Assembly (NCBI GenBank): GCA_945872065.1
Contig: CAMBYH010000011.1
Location: 1-52,880 of the forward strand
Length of the DNA stretch: 52,880 nt
Source of the DNA: Arsukibacterium tuosuense
Lineage (GTDB): Bacteria > Pseudomonadota > Gammaproteobacteria > Steroidobacterales > GCA-2729495
Reading direction: 5' to 3'
Shown here: positions 39,264 through 49,190 of the stretch, in pieces
Position numbering within the stretch: the stretch's first letter is position 1
How the letters are laid out: each line of letters starts with the position of its first letter
Translations under genes and position numbers: made by a program
Notes under the pieces: generated by a model
Databases searched by the model: none
What the model was told of the DNA's origin: nothing
Seen by the model: only the letters and a program-made list of their open reading frames with translations

Positions 39264-40951
39264 CTACGGACAACCTGCGGATTTTTCTCTGGGTCGGCCT
39301 GCTCATGCTGGTCTGGCTGACGGTGCAGACCTGGCAGACCACCTTCGCGCCCAAACCGGTGGCCACTGCGGCAGGGACCACCGCGGTCACCAACGGCAGT
39401 GCCGCAACGCCGGCAACGGCCGCGCCGCTGGCACCCCCATCCCTGCCGGCCCTGCCCGGGGCACTGCCGCCAGTCGCAACCCCAGCCCTGAACGCCCCGG
39501 CCGACGCAGCGCCGGCGGCCGCGGCGCCGTCGACCCGCATCCAGGTGCGGACGGATGTCCTGGATCTGGTCATCGATACCGTCGGCGGCAACATTGTCGA
39601 CACCTTGCTGCCGGCTTACCCCGTCCACAAAGATGAGCCCGACGTGCCAGTGGAGCTGCTCTCCACCAAACCGGAGCGCCTCTTTGTTCTTCAGGGCGGG
39701 CTGCGCGCAGCGGATGGCCAGCCCGAGGCCAACCACCTGGCGACGTTCACCAGCCCCACCACGAGCTTTACTCTGGCCCCTGGTGCCAGCGAACTGAAGG
39801 TACCGCTCACCTGGACAAGTCCCACCGGCATTGTGGTCACCAAGACCTACACCCTCCGTCCGGGTGGCTACGAAATCGATCTGGATTACACCGTCCAGAA
39901 CAACAGCGCGTTGCCCTACGAGACCGCCGAGTACCTGCAGATGCAGCGGCTGTTTACGCCGCCCAACCAGAGCATGTTTGATGTCGAGACCTACTCCTTC
40001 AACGGCCCCGTGGCCTACGACGGCAACAAGTACTCCAAACTGGATGTGGAAGACCTGCCGACGACGCCCTTCACGCAGACTGTTGTCCAGGGCTGGTTTG
40101 GTGCCATTCAGCACCACTTCCTGACGGCCGCCATCCCGCCCGCGGCGGAAAGCTGGATTTATAACGGCAGCTTCGCAGACGGCAAGTTCCTGGTCAGCGC
40201 GATCGGCCCACGGCAGTCCATCGCCCCGGCGAGTTCGGCTCAGTTCAGTGCCAAACTCTTCATTGGCCCCAAGTTGCAGGACCAGCTCGAAGCCACCGCG
40301 CCGGGGCTCGAGCTCACTGTGGACTACGGGCGGCTGACGCTGCTGGCCCAGCCCATGTTCTGGCTGCTCGACAATGTGCACAAACTGGTCCACAACTGGG
40401 GTCTCACCATCATTCTGGTAACCCTGCTGATCAAGCTGGTCTTCTACAAGCTGAGCGAGACGAGCGGCCGGTCCATGGCGGGCATGCGCAAGCTGCAGCC
40501 CCGCATGAAGGCGCTGCAGGAACGTTACAAGGACGACCGCCAGGCCATGAGCACGGCGCTCATGGAGCTCTACAAGAAAGAGAAGATCAATCCTGCCGCG
40601 GGCTGCCTGCCCATGCTGGTGCAGATTCCGTTCTTCATCGCGTTCTACTGGGTGCTCCTCGAAAGTGTCGAGATGCGCCAGGCGCCGTTCGCGCTCTGGA
40701 TTACCGACCTGTCGTCGAAGGACCCGTTCTTCATCCTGCCCCTGCTGATGGGTGCAGCCATGTTTTTCCAGCAGAAGCTGAACCCGCCGCCGCCGGACCC
40801 CGTGCAGGCCAAGATGATGCAGATCATGCCGATCGTGTTCACTGGCTTCTTCGCGTTTTTTCCCGCTGGTCTGGTTCTCTACTGGCTGACCAACTCCGTA
40901 CTCTCGATCGCCCAGCAGTGGCGCATCAACAAGGTGCTGGGCGCCGACTAG
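39260..40951 (+). CDS. yidC: Membrane protein insertase YidC
   Basis: This inner-membrane insertase/chaperone works alone or with Sec; it has 563 residues. An N-terminal signal-anchor helix (about 6-22) is followed by an Ala/Pro/Thr-rich linker and the large periplasmic beta domain (about 95-345). The conserved YidC/Oxa1 core includes NWGLTIILVTLLIKLVFYKLSE, MRKLQPRMKALQERY and NPAAGCLPMLVQIPFFIAFY. The start is GTG overlapping the rnpA TGA. mnmE follows after 1 bp. Confidence 0.97.
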   Translation: MTTDNLRIFLWVGLLMLVWLTVQTWQTTFAPKPVATAAGTTAVTNGSAATPATAAPLAPPSLPALPGALPPVATPALNAPADAAPAAAAPSTRIQVRTDVLDLVIDTVGGNIVDTLLPAYPVHKDEPDVPVELLSTKPERLFVLQGGLRAADGQPEANHLATFTSPTTSFTLAPGASELKVPLTWTSPTGIVVTKTYTLRPGGYEIDLDYTVQNNSALPYETAEYLQMQRLFTPPNQSMFDVETYSFNGPVAYDGNKYSKLDVEDLPTTPFTQTVVQGWFGAIQHHFLTAAIPPAAESWIYNGSFADGKFLVSAIGPRQSIAPASSAQFSAKLFIGPKLQDQLEATAPGLELTVDYGRLTLLAQPMFWLLDNVHKLVHNWGLTIILVTLLIKLVFYKLSETSGRSMAGMRKLQPRMKALQERYKDDRQAMSTALMELYKKEKINPAAGCLPMLVQIPFFIAFYWVLLESVEMRQAPFALWITDLSSKDPFFILPLLMGAAMFFQQKLNPPPPDPVQAKMMQIMPIVFTGFFAFFPAGLVLYWLTNSVLSIAQQWRINKVLGAD

Positions 40952-40952
40952 C

Positions 40953-42308
40953 TTGGGTGCCGGGCAGCCACTGCCCACGACCATCGTCGCCCGCGCGACA
41001 CCGGCGGGGCGTGGTGGGGTGGGGATCGTCCGCATCTCGGGACCCGGCGTACGCGCCATAGCCGAGACCATACTCGGCAGTTGCCCGGCGCCGCGCCTGG
41101 CCACGCTCCACGCCTTCCGGGGTGGGGACGGGCAGACCCTCGATACCGGCCTGGCGCTGTACTTTCCCGCGCCGAATTCCTACACCGGGGAAGACGTGCT
41201 GGAACTGCAGGCCCATGGCGGCCCCGTGCTCCTCGACATGCTCGTGGCCCGGGTCGTTGCACTCGGTGCCCGGCTGGCGAAGCCCGGCGAGTTTTCCGAG
41301 AGGGCCTTCCTGAATGACAAACTGGACCTGTTGCAGGCGGAGGCTGTCGCCGACCTCATCGACGCGGGCTCACAAGCCGCGGCGCGGGCCGCGCAACGCT
41401 CCCTCTCGGGCGAGTTCTCGGCGGCGATCCTTGGCCTGAACGAGCAGGTGACGGCGCTGCGCATGTACGTGGAGGCGGCCATCGACTTTCCGGAGGAGGA
41501 GATCGATTTTCTCGGGACTGATGAGCTGCGCCGTCGCCTGGACACCGTAGCCGTCGAGTTCACGCGTATTGAGACTGCAGCGCGCCAGGGCCGCCTGCTC
41601 CGGGACGGCATTCACGTGGTGATTGCGGGGCGCCCCAACAGTGGCAAGTCGAGCCTGCTCAACCGGCTGGCCGGCTACGAGGCGGCCATCGTCACGGACC
41701 AGCCCGGCACGACCCGGGACCTGGTCCGGGAGCATCTGGCAATCGACGGCCTGCCGGTACACATCGTGGACACGGCCGGCTTGCGGGAGACTGCGGATGT
41801 GATTGAGCGGGTAGGGGTGCAGCGCGCCCGCGGCCAGCTCGCCGTCGCTGATTTGACGCTGCTGGTGGTGGATGCGAGCGATCCGGGATCGGTTGAGGCG
41901 CTGCTGGCTGAGGTGCCGGATGGCGTGCCGGTGATCGTGGTGCGGAACAAAATCGACGTGACGGGGGAGGCACCGGGGCTGGCTTCCGGACAGGATCCTC
42001 AGCAGGTCGCGCTGTCGGCGCTGACCGGGGCTGGCCTCGATCAGCTGCGCCAGGCGATTAAGGACAGGGCTGGCTTCGGTGATCCGGGTGAAGGCACCGT
42101 GATCGCCCGGCAGCGACATGTGGACAGCATCCGCCGCGCGCGGGCACATTTCGACGCGGGGCGGGAGCAGCTGGAGCAGAGTCGGGCCGGGGAGTTGCTG
42201 GCGGAGGAACTGCGGGCGGCTCAGCACGCCCTGGCGGAGATCACCGGGGAGTTTACGAGCGACGATTTGCTGGGGGAGATCTTCGGTAAGTTCTGCATCG
42301 GCAAGTGA
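40953..42308 (+). CDS. mnmE: tRNA modification GTPase MnmE
   Basis: With MnmG this GTPase forms the 5-(carboxymethyl)aminomethyl group on U34 of certain tRNAs; it has 451 residues. The N-terminal folate-binding domain starts TIVARATPAGRGGVGIVRISGP. The G domain has G1 GRPNSGKSS, the GTTRD G2 loop, DTAG (G3) and NKID (G4). The C-terminus is FGKFCIGK with the catalytic-loop Cys. The start is TTG, 1 bp after the yidC stop. Confidence 0.97.
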   Translation: MGAGQPLPTTIVARATPAGRGGVGIVRISGPGVRAIAETILGSCPAPRLATLHAFRGGDGQTLDTGLALYFPAPNSYTGEDVLELQAHGGPVLLDMLVARVVALGARLAKPGEFSERAFLNDKLDLLQAEAVADLIDAGSQAAARAAQRSLSGEFSAAILGLNEQVTALRMYVEAAIDFPEEEIDFLGTDELRRRLDTVAVEFTRIETAARQGRLLRDGIHVVIAGRPNSGKSSLLNRLAGYEAAIVTDQPGTTRDLVREHLAIDGLPVHIVDTAGLRETADVIERVGVQRARGQLAVADLTLLVVDASDPGSVEALLAEVPDGVPVIVVRNKIDVTGEAPGLASGQDPQQVALSALTGAGLDQLRQAIKDRAGFGDPGEGTVIARQRHVDSIRRARAHFDAGREQLEQSRAGELLAEELRAAQHALAEITGEFTSDDLLGEIFGKFCIGK

Positions 42309-42460
42309 ATTGACCGGCGGGGACCCAATCATTCCAGTAGCTTCCGCTTGAGGTCAGCAGGCGATGGCAGCCGGGTTGCGCACAGCGGGACGCTATGACG
42401 AAGCCTCAGCGACGGTCATGAGTGGAGTCCTCCTCGAGAACCACGTGAACGCGATGGGCT

Positions 42461-43138
42461 TTGAGGCCGGAACCGCTCGGCCTCCAGCCCTTCAACTGGT
42501 CGCTGTTCGGGCAGACCGGCACCCTGAACTTCACGTCGGGCGTGATCCTCTGGCCGGTGGTTTTCCTCATAACGGACGTGGTGAACGAGTACTACGGCCG
42601 CAATGGCGTGCAGTTCCTGTCTTTTCTGGCGGTGGCGCTGATCTCCTACGCGTTCCTGATCGCCTGGGTGGTCATCCAGCTTTCACCGGCGGACTGGTGG
42701 GTGACATCCTTCCAGAATCAGGGCGTGGAGAATCTGCAGACGGCCTTCGCCGCTATCTACGGGCAGGGCATGTGGGTGATTGTCGGGTCGCTGGTGGCGT
42801 TCCTGATCGGCCAGCTGCTGGATGTGGCGATCTTTCACCGTATCCGGCAGGTCACAGGGGAACGCCTGATCTGGCTGCGGGCCACCGGCTCAACGCTCGT
42901 GTCCCAGTTCGTGGACAGCTTCGTCGTGCTGTACATCGCCTTTGTCCTGGGGCCCCAGCAATGGCCGCTGAACCAGTTCCTTGCGATCGGGACGGTGAAC
43001 TACGCCTACAAGTTTCTGGCGGCCCTGGCCCTGACACCAGCAATCTACGCGGTGCACTGGCTCATCGACCGCTATCTGGGGCGGGAGACTGCCGCTCAGC
43101 TCAAGCAGCAAGCCACCGCCGACCCGGCTGACTATTGA
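42461..43138 (+). pseudogene. Queuosine precursor transporter (YhhQ/QPTR family), 5'-truncated
   Basis: The 225-residue frame matches the YhhQ/DUF165 queuosine-precursor transporter family from PFNWSLFGQTGTLNFTSGVILWP onward, in two blocks, including FLITDVVNEYYGR, VGSLVAFLIGQLLDVAIFHRIR and STLVSQFVDSFVVL. The first membrane helix (about 35 residues ending in an IFSLE-TLG type sequence in relatives) is missing. The 152 bp upstream do not encode it in any frame. The only start is a TTG with poor context. It is probably a decayed or N-terminally shortened gene. It sits between two genes for U34 modification. Confidence 0.65.
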
Positions 43139-43145
43139 GGACGGC

Positions 43146-43206
43146 CCCGTAGGAGCGCCTTCAGGCGCGATCGATAGTGAATCGCGCCTGAAGGCGCTCC
43201 TACGGG
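43146..43206. repeat. REP-type inverted pair between yhhQ and a diguanylate cyclase gene
   Basis: Arms 43146-43171 and 43181-43206 are perfect 26-bp reverse complements with a 9-bp spacer. Each arm carries the REP-like sequence GTAGGAGCGCCTTCAGGCGC, itself palindromic inside. The pair lies between convergent genes and contains the stop codon of the minus-strand gene. A third, single copy occurs at 49196. Confidence 0.85.
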
Positions 43207-44453
43207 CCGGTGCTCTTCATGAACGTGGGCATCACGATGGCGCTGCGGCCGCCTTCCGTGGTGGCGCAGTGGACCTGGTTACGGCCCGCGTGCTTCGCGG
43301 CGTAGAGCGCTTCGTCGGCCCGCCCGATCAGGCTCGACACCGTTTCCCCGGGACGATACTCGGCGATGCCGATGGACACGGTGACGTGATGCAGCCCCTC
43401 GAAGGGCCGGCGCACCACGGCGTGGCGGATGCGTTCAGCGCCCCGGAGGGCGCCGCGCAGTGCGGTCTCCGGCAGCAGCACGATGAACTCTTCGCCGCCG
43501 ATCCGACCGAAGGCGCTGCGGCCGGCAGTGAGCGGCTCGCTGTGGTCCCCATTCAGCGTGACGGGCAGTGCGGCGGCATTCACCGTGTCCATGGTTCGCA
43601 GGGCCCCGCGCACCCGCCGCGCAAAGGCCGCCAGGATCCGGTCCCCGGTCTGGTGGCCGTACTGGTCGTTCATGTTCTTGAAGTGGTCGATGTCCAGCAG
43701 GCACAAGCACAGATCCTGGCCACCCCGGTCCGCCCGGGACCGCTCCCGGGCTACCATCTCCAGAATGGAGTGCCGGTTGTAGGAGTTGGTGAGCTGGTCC
43801 CGCTCCGCCCGGCGGGTGATCCGCTCGATGCCGGCCTGCAGTTCGGCATTGCGCGCCTGCAGTTGCTCCCGGGCGCTCGCCAGAGTCCGGGCGGCCAGAT
43901 AGATGGCCGCCAGCAACACACAGAGCACCAGACTCGGCAGCAGCGAGGGCAGCAGGGTCGCCGCAGTGATGGAGCCACCCGTCTGCACCAGAACACCCTG
44001 GTGGAGCAGCGGCACCGCGATGCTCGCCAGAGCGGCGGCGGACATCAGGCGGGCCAGCACGGGCAGGCTCGCGGCCGGCACGGCCAGCGCGATGGCCGAC
44101 AGGTACATCCCCACGCTCAGCACGGCGCCCGCGGGAGACCCGGCGGCGTACCAGGCAAACAGGGTGGACCAGACGATGCCCATCAGGGACTGGGTGGCTG
44201 CCAGCAGCGCAGCGGAGGGCTGTTCCGCCTCGGGCAGACGGCCCAACGCCAGGAACAGGCCCAGGGTCAGAGCGCTGCCCAGACCCAGGATCAGGGCAGC
44301 TCCGGAAGGCAGGGGCACTGCGCCAGTTCCGTGGGCCAGCGCCGCAATGCCGGCCCAGACCGCATAGAGCAGGGCGGCGCGACGATCGACCCGGCCAGGA
44401 CCGGTGCCAGCAGGCACAACGGCCAAAGATGCGGGCAGGGCGGGCGCTTCCAT
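43200..44453 (-). CDS. Membrane diguanylate cyclase (GGEEF)
   Basis: This 417-residue protein has about six to seven hydrophobic helices (residues 25-190), a short coiled coil (190-215) and a GGDEF domain with RDQLTNSYNRHS, LLDIDHFKNMNDQYGH and GGEEF at 319-323. It should make cyclic di-GMP at the inner membrane. Between the helix carrying RTMD (286-289) and GGEEF there are 29 residues rather than the usual five, an insertion containing PVTLNGDHSEPLTAGRSAF, so the I-site is displaced or lost. The ATG at 44453 has an AGAAG ribosome site. Its TAG stop is in the REP pair. Confidence 0.9.
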   Translation of the reverse strand: MEAPALPASLAVVPAGTGPGRVDRRAALLYAVWAGIAALAHGTGAVPLPSGAALILGLGSALTLGLFLALGRLPEAEQPSAALLAATQSLMGIVWSTLFAWYAAGSPAGAVLSVGMYLSAIALAVPAASLPVLARLMSAAALASIAVPLLHQGVLVQTGGSITAATLLPSLLPSLVLCVLLAAIYLAARTLASAREQLQARNAELQAGIERITRRAERDQLTNSYNRHSILEMVARERSRADRGGQDLCLCLLDIDHFKNMNDQYGHQTGDRILAAFARRVRGALRTMDTVNAAALPVTLNGDHSEPLTAGRSAFGRIGGEEFIVLLPETALRGALRGAERIRHAVVRRPFEGLHHVTVSIGIAEYRPGETVSSLIGRADEALYAAKHAGRNQVHCATTEGGRSAIVMPTFMKSTGP

Positions 44454-44645
44454 AGTTGAACTTCTTCTTATTGCCGGCGTGATGCCGATCTTTATTGCCG
44501 ACGATGCTCGCACACCCCCGCCGCCCAAACTGTGACGAGGTTCCGGGTAAATTCCTTGCCATAACGCATCAACCCGACGGCCCCCTGTCCCGGCGCCACC
44601 GCCGCCGCCAACACCGCCGCTGGGCGGCGGCTAGAATGCCCACCG

Positions 44646-46583
44646 ATGACGGGCAGCAATACCTTTGATGTGATCGTGGTGGGCGGTGGCCATGCGGGCA
44701 CCGAAGCTGCCGCGGCCGCCGCGCGCCTGGGCGCCCGCACGCTGCTGCTGACCCAGAATCTGGAAACCGTCGGCCAGATGAGCTGCAACCCCGCCATCGG
44801 CGGCATCGGCAAGGGCCATCTCGCCCGGGAGATCGACGCGCTGGGCGGGCTCATGGCCCGGGCTGCCGACCAGGCCGGCATCCACTTCCGCACTCTCAAT
44901 TCCAGCAAGGGACCGGCCGTGCGCGCCACCCGGGCCCAGGCCGACCGGGCGCTCTATCGCCAGGCCGTGCGCGGGCTGCTCGACGCCCAACCAAACCTGC
45001 TCCTGTTCCAGCAGGGCGTGGACGACCTGATCGTCGCCGGCGACCGCGTCACCGGCGTGGTCACCCAGTCCGGACTGCGCTTTCAGGCCCGGGCCGTCGT
45101 GCTCACGGTCGGGACCTTCCTGGCCGGCCGCATTCATGTGGGCCTCACGAACTACTCCGGCGGCCGCGCCGGTGACCCCGCCTCAGTGGGCCTGGCCGCG
45201 CGCCTCCGGGAATTGCCTTTCGACGTGGGCCGCCTCAAGACCGGCACGCCGCCCCGCATCGATGCCCGCTCCGTCGACTTCAGCGCGATGACGGTCCAGC
45301 ACGGCGACACGCCCCGGCCCGTGTTCTCGTTTCTCGGCCGCCGGGCAGACCATCCCCGGCAGGTGCCTTGCCACATCACGCGGACCACCGCCGCGACCCA
45401 CGACCTGATCCGCAACGCCCTGGACCGCTCGCCCATGTACACGGGCGTGATCGAAGGCGTCGGCCCCCGCTACTGCCCGTCGGTGGAAGACAAGATCGTG
45501 CGCTTTGCCGACAAGGACTCCCACCAGATCTTCGTCGAGCCCGAGGGCCTGAACTCCACGGAGCTGTACCCCAACGGCATTTCCACCAGCCTGCCCTACG
45601 ACGTGCAGCAGGCCTTCGTGCGCACGATCCCCGGCTTCGAAAACGCCCACCTCACCCGGCCGGGCTACGCCATCGAGTACGACTACTTCGACCCCCGGGG
45701 TCTGCGGAACACCCTGGAGACCCGCAGCCTTGCCGGGCTCTGGTTCGCCGGGCAGATCAACGGCACGACTGGCTACGAGGAGGCCGCCGCCCAGGGCCTC
45801 ATCGCCGGCATCAACGCGGCGCTGGCCGCCCGGGATGCCGAGCCCTGGTCACCCCGGCGGGACGAGGCCTATCTGGGCGTGCTGGTCGACGACCTGATCA
45901 GCCGGGGCACCACCGAGCCCTACCGGATGTTCACCAGCCGTGCCGAACACCGTCTGCTGCTGCGGGAAGACAACGCCGACGCGCGCCTCACGCCCCGGGG
46001 CCGGCAGCTCGGTCTGGTAGACGACCACCGCTGGCAGGTCTTCAGCACCAAGCAGGAAGCCATCGCGACAGAGCGGGAGCGCCTGGCCGGAATTATCATC
46101 CAGCCCGCCGATGCGGCGCTGGAGCCGCCCCTCGGCGAGGTGGTGCGGCCGGTGTTGCGCCCGGTGCTGCGAGAAGCGCAGCGCGCCCTGGACCTGCTCA
46201 GGCGCCCCGACGTGGACTACGCCTGGCTGACCTCGCTGGAAAAGGTCGGCCCCCGGATGGCTGCCGCCGGTGAATATCCGGAGCTTGCCGAGCAGATCGA
46301 CGCGCAGGTGGAGATCGAAGTTCGCTACGCCGGCTACGTGAAGCGCCAGCAGGACGAGATCGAGCGCAGCCGGGGTAGCGACGAGCTGCCCCTCCCGGAC
46401 GACCTGGACTACGGGTTGATTCACGGCCTGTCCCACGAGATCCGGCAGAAGCTGGCGCGGCAGCGGCCAGCCACGGTGGGGCAGGCGTCCCGCATCCCCG
46501 GCGTGACGCCGGTGGCGGTGTCGCTGCTGCTGGTCCATCTCAAGAAACGGCGTTCGCGCCCGCTGGCGGGCGCTGCCGGGTGA
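44646..46583 (+). CDS. mnmG: tRNA U34 modification FAD enzyme MnmG (GidA)
   Basis: This FAD- and NADH-dependent partner of MnmE has 645 residues. The FAD-binding N-terminus is [20 protein letters not shown]. Conserved blocks include [42 protein letters not shown] and [18 protein letters not shown]-terminal helical domain for MnmE contact ends in [25 protein letters not shown]. Normally followed by rsmG-parAB; here its stop overlaps the start of a peptide-binding lipoprotein gene (GTGA). Confidence 0.97.
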   Translation: MTGSNTFDVIVVGGGHAGTEAAAAAARLGARTLLLTQNLETVGQMSCNPAIGGIGKGHLAREIDALGGLMARAADQAGIHFRTLNSSKGPAVRATRAQADRALYRQAVRGLLDAQPNLLLFQQGVDDLIVAGDRVTGVVTQSGLRFQARAVVLTVGTFLAGRIHVGLTNYSGGRAGDPASVGLAARLRELPFDVGRLKTGTPPRIDARSVDFSAMTVQHGDTPRPVFSFLGRRADHPRQVPCHITRTTAATHDLIRNALDRSPMYTGVIEGVGPRYCPSVEDKIVRFADKDSHQIFVEPEGLNSTELYPNGISTSLPYDVQQAFVRTIPGFENAHLTRPGYAIEYDYFDPRGLRNTLETRSLAGLWFAGQINGTTGYEEAAAQGLIAGINAALAARDAEPWSPRRDEAYLGVLVDDLISRGTTEPYRMFTSRAEHRLLLREDNADARLTPRGRQLGLVDDHRWQVFSTKQEAIATERERLAGIIIQPADAALEPPLGEVVRPVLRPVLREAQRALDLLRRPDVDYAWLTSLEKVGPRMAAAGEYPELAEQIDAQVEIEVRYAGYVKRQQDEIERSRGSDELPLPDDLDYGLIHGLSHEIRQKLARQRPATVGQASRIPGVTPVAVSLLLVHLKKRRSRPLAGAAG

Positions 46584-48247
46584 CCCAGTTAGTGGCGGAG
46601 TGGCGCTGGTGGCTCCCGGCGCTGACGGCCGCAGCACTGCTGGCCGCCTGCAGCCGGCCCGGCGACGAGGCGTCCCTGCCCACACCCCAGACTGTCCAGG
46701 TGGGCGGTGCCTCAGGCCAGGAACTGGCTGCCGAACAAATCCTGCGCAAGGGCAATGGCGCCGAGCCGGAGTCCCTGGATCCCCACCGGGCCGAGGGCGT
46801 GACCTCCTCCAACGTGCTGCGGGATCTCTTCGAGAGCCTTGTCACCGAAGCGCCGGACGGCACCTTGATCCCCGGCGCCGCCGAGAGCTGGACCATCAGT
46901 GAGGATGGCCGCGTCTACACCTTCAAGCTGCAGCCCAGGGGCCGCTGGAGCAATGGCGACCCGGTGGTGGCCGAGGATTTCGCCTTCGGCCTCCGGCGTA
47001 GTGCAGATCCGGCCACCCTCTCCGAGTACTCCGCGATTCTTTACCCCATCGACAATGCCTACGAGGTGGTCAACGGCAGTCTGCCCGTCGACCGGCTGGG
47101 GGTTCGGGCTATCGACGAGCGCACGCTGGAGATCCGCCTGCACTCCCCAACCCCCTACCTGCTGGGCCTGCTGACCCACTCCAGCACCTACCCCGTCCAT
47201 AGGCCTTCTGTCGTGAAATTCGGCGACAAGTTCGCCCGGCCGGGGAATCTCGTGAGCAACGGCGCTTACGGCCTGCAGGCCTGGGTGGTGCAGTCCTACA
47301 TTCAGCTGGTGCGGAACACGCATTACTGGGATAACGACCAGACCGTCATCAACGAGGTCTGGTACTACCCGGTGGAGAACGCGGAGTCGGAGCTCAGACG
47401 CTACCGGGCCAATGAGTTCGACATGACCTCGACGGTGCCGAACCGGCAGATTCCCTGGCTCCGGAAGAACCTGCCGGCTGAACTGCACATCGCGCCCTAT
47501 CTCGGCAGCTACTCCTATGGCTTCAACACCACCCAGCCACCCTTCAAGGACAACATCCCCCTGCGCAAGGCGCTGGCCATGGCGCTGGACCGGGACATCC
47601 TGGTGGGCAAGATCACGGGCGCTGGCGAGATTGCCGCTTATTCGTGGGTGCCCCCGGTGACCGGGTACCAGAACCAGCAGCCGGTCTGGGCCACCTGGAC
47701 CCAGGAGCAGCGCAACGCCGAAGCCCGCCGCCTCTACGCCCAGGCTGGTTACTCGGCGGAGCAGCCGCTGCGCATGCAACTCCTGCACAACACGGAGATC
47801 AACCACCGGCGCCTCGCCGTGGCCATGGCCGCCATGTGGCGGGACGTGCTGGGCGTGGAGACGGAGATTCTGAACCAGGAGTGGCAGGTGTTCCTGCAGA
47901 CTCGCCGCACCCGCATCGACACCCAGGTGTTCCGCTACGGCTGGATCGGCGACTACAACGACCCCTACACCTTCGCCGAGATCCTGGAGTCGAAGCACGG
48001 CCTGAACGACATGAGCTACAACAACCCGCGCTACGACTCGCTATTGCTCCAGGCCTCCCGGGAAGCAGATCCGGCGGTGCGCATGGGGCTGCTTCAGGAA
48101 GCCGAGCGGGTCATGCTGGACGACATGCCGATGCTGCCGATCTACTACTACGTGAGCAAGCAGATGGTGAAGCCCTGGGTGGCGGGCTACGAGAGCAATA
48201 TCATGGACCACCACCACAGCCGTCACTTCCGCATCCTGAAGCACTGA
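46580..48247 (+). CDS. Peptide ABC transporter substrate-binding lipoprotein (OppA/MppA-like)
   Basis: This is the binding protein of the second importer, family 5, 555 residues. The signal segment ends in lipobox LAAC with Cys24. [30 protein letters not shown] is the family start, split by conserved Glu/Pro. Further family motifs are [18 protein letters not shown] and [14 protein letters not shown]. It resembles the OppA/MppA branch more than the left-end protein does. The GTG start overlaps the mnmG stop by 4 bp. The permease gene follows after 7 bp. Confidence 0.92.
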   Translation: MTQLVAEWRWWLPALTAAALLAACSRPGDEASLPTPQTVQVGGASGQELAAEQILRKGNGAEPESLDPHRAEGVTSSNVLRDLFESLVTEAPDGTLIPGAAESWTISEDGRVYTFKLQPRGRWSNGDPVVAEDFAFGLRRSADPATLSEYSAILYPIDNAYEVVNGSLPVDRLGVRAIDERTLEIRLHSPTPYLLGLLTHSSTYPVHRPSVVKFGDKFARPGNLVSNGAYGLQAWVVQSYIQLVRNTHYWDNDQTVINEVWYYPVENAESELRRYRANEFDMTSTVPNRQIPWLRKNLPAELHIAPYLGSYSYGFNTTQPPFKDNIPLRKALAMALDRDILVGKITGAGEIAAYSWVPPVTGYQNQQPVWATWTQEQRNAEARRLYAQAGYSAEQPLRMQLLHNTEINHRRLAVAMAAMWRDVLGVETEILNQEWQVFLQTRRTRIDTQVFRYGWIGDYNDPYTFAEILESKHGLNDMSYNNPRYDSLLLQASREADPAVRMGLLQEAERVMLDDMPMLPIYYYVSKQMVKPWVAGYESNIMDHHHSRHFRILKH

Positions 48248-48254
48248 TCGCCCC

Positions 48255-49190
48255 GTGCTGCGCCTCTTCTTCCGCCGCCTGCTCGAGTCGATCCCGACGC
48301 TGCTCATACTCATCGCCGTCACCTTTTTCATGATGCGGATGGCGCCGGGCGGTCCCTTCGACAGCGAAAAGCGCCTGGCGCCGGAAGTGGAGGCCAACCT
48401 GCGGGCCGCCTACCACCTGGACGAGCCCCTCTGGCAGCAATTCGGGCGCTACCTGTGGAACCTGGCCCAGGGAGACTTTGGCCCCTCATTTCAGTATCGG
48501 GATCGCACGGTTACCGAGCTGATCGCCAGCGGCTTTCCTGTGTCCCTCCAGCTGGGCGGCCTGGCGATGCTGATCGCCGTCGTCGCTGGCGTGGCGCTCG
48601 GCAGCCTGGCGGCGCTCCGCCAGAACAAGGCCACGGACTACACCACCATGGCCGCCGCGATGACGGGCATCTCCGTGCCCAACTTCGTGCTGGCCCCGCT
48701 GCTGGTGCTGGTCTTCGCGGTGTATCTCGGCTGGTTGCCGGCGGGTGGTCTGGGCGAAGCGAGCCTGCTCGAAGGCGGCTGGAAGAATCTCGTCCTGCCG
48801 GTGTTCACCCTGGCCCTTACCCAGGTGGCCTACATCGCCCGGCTCACCCGGGGCAGCATGATCGAGGTTCTGCGCAGCAACTACATCCGCACGGCCCGGG
48901 CTCAGGGCCTTTCCACGCTGACCATACTGTTCCGCCACGCGCTGAAGCCCGCGCTCATACCCGTGGTGTCCTATCTGGGCCCCGCCACTGCGGGCCTCAT
49001 CACCGGCTCAGTGGTGATCGAGCAGATCTTTGGCCTGCCGGGTCTCGGCCGCTACTTCGTCACGGGCGCACTGAACCGGGACTACACCCTGGTGCTCGGC
49101 ATCGTGGTGTTCTACGGCGCGCTGATCATCCTCTTCAATTTCCTGGTTGACCTGATCTACGGCTGGCTCGACCCGAGGTCCCGGGAATGA
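48255..49190 (+). CDS. Peptide ABC transporter permease, OppB type
   Basis: This inner-membrane permease has 311 residues and a GTG start. N-terminal helix 1 (LLILIAVTFFMMRMAPGGPFD) carries the standard OppB ending. The NLRAAYHLDEPLWQQFGRYLWNL segment and EAA-like loop NYIRTARAQGLSTLTILFRHALKP follow. The VVIEQIFGLPGLGRYFV block is conserved. Its TGA overlaps the next start (ATGA). Confidence 0.93.
   Translation: MLRLFFRRLLESIPTLLILIAVTFFMMRMAPGGPFDSEKRLAPEVEANLRAAYHLDEPLWQQFGRYLWNLAQGDFGPSFQYRDRTVTELIASGFPVSLQLGGLAMLIAVVAGVALGSLAALRQNKATDYTTMAAAMTGISVPNFVLAPLLVLVFAVYLGWLPAGGLGEASLLEGGWKNLVLPVFTLALTQVAYIARLTRGSMIEVLRSNYIRTARAQGLSTLTILFRHALKPALIPVVSYLGPATAGLITGSVVIEQIFGLPGLGRYFVTGALNRDYTLVLGIVVFYGALIILFNFLVDLIYGWLDPRSRE

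Noticed and set aside
38939-41104. A 721-codon open frame on the minus strand opposite rnpA-yidC
   Set aside because: It mirrors the codon pattern of yidC, has low-complexity Arg/Gly/His/Gln composition and no recognisable domain. It is a high-GC antisense shadow.
42436-42451. CCACGTGAAC considered as a third parS site
   Set aside because: Only the CACGTG core and few flanking bases match; the TTTC/GAAA arms are missing on one side.
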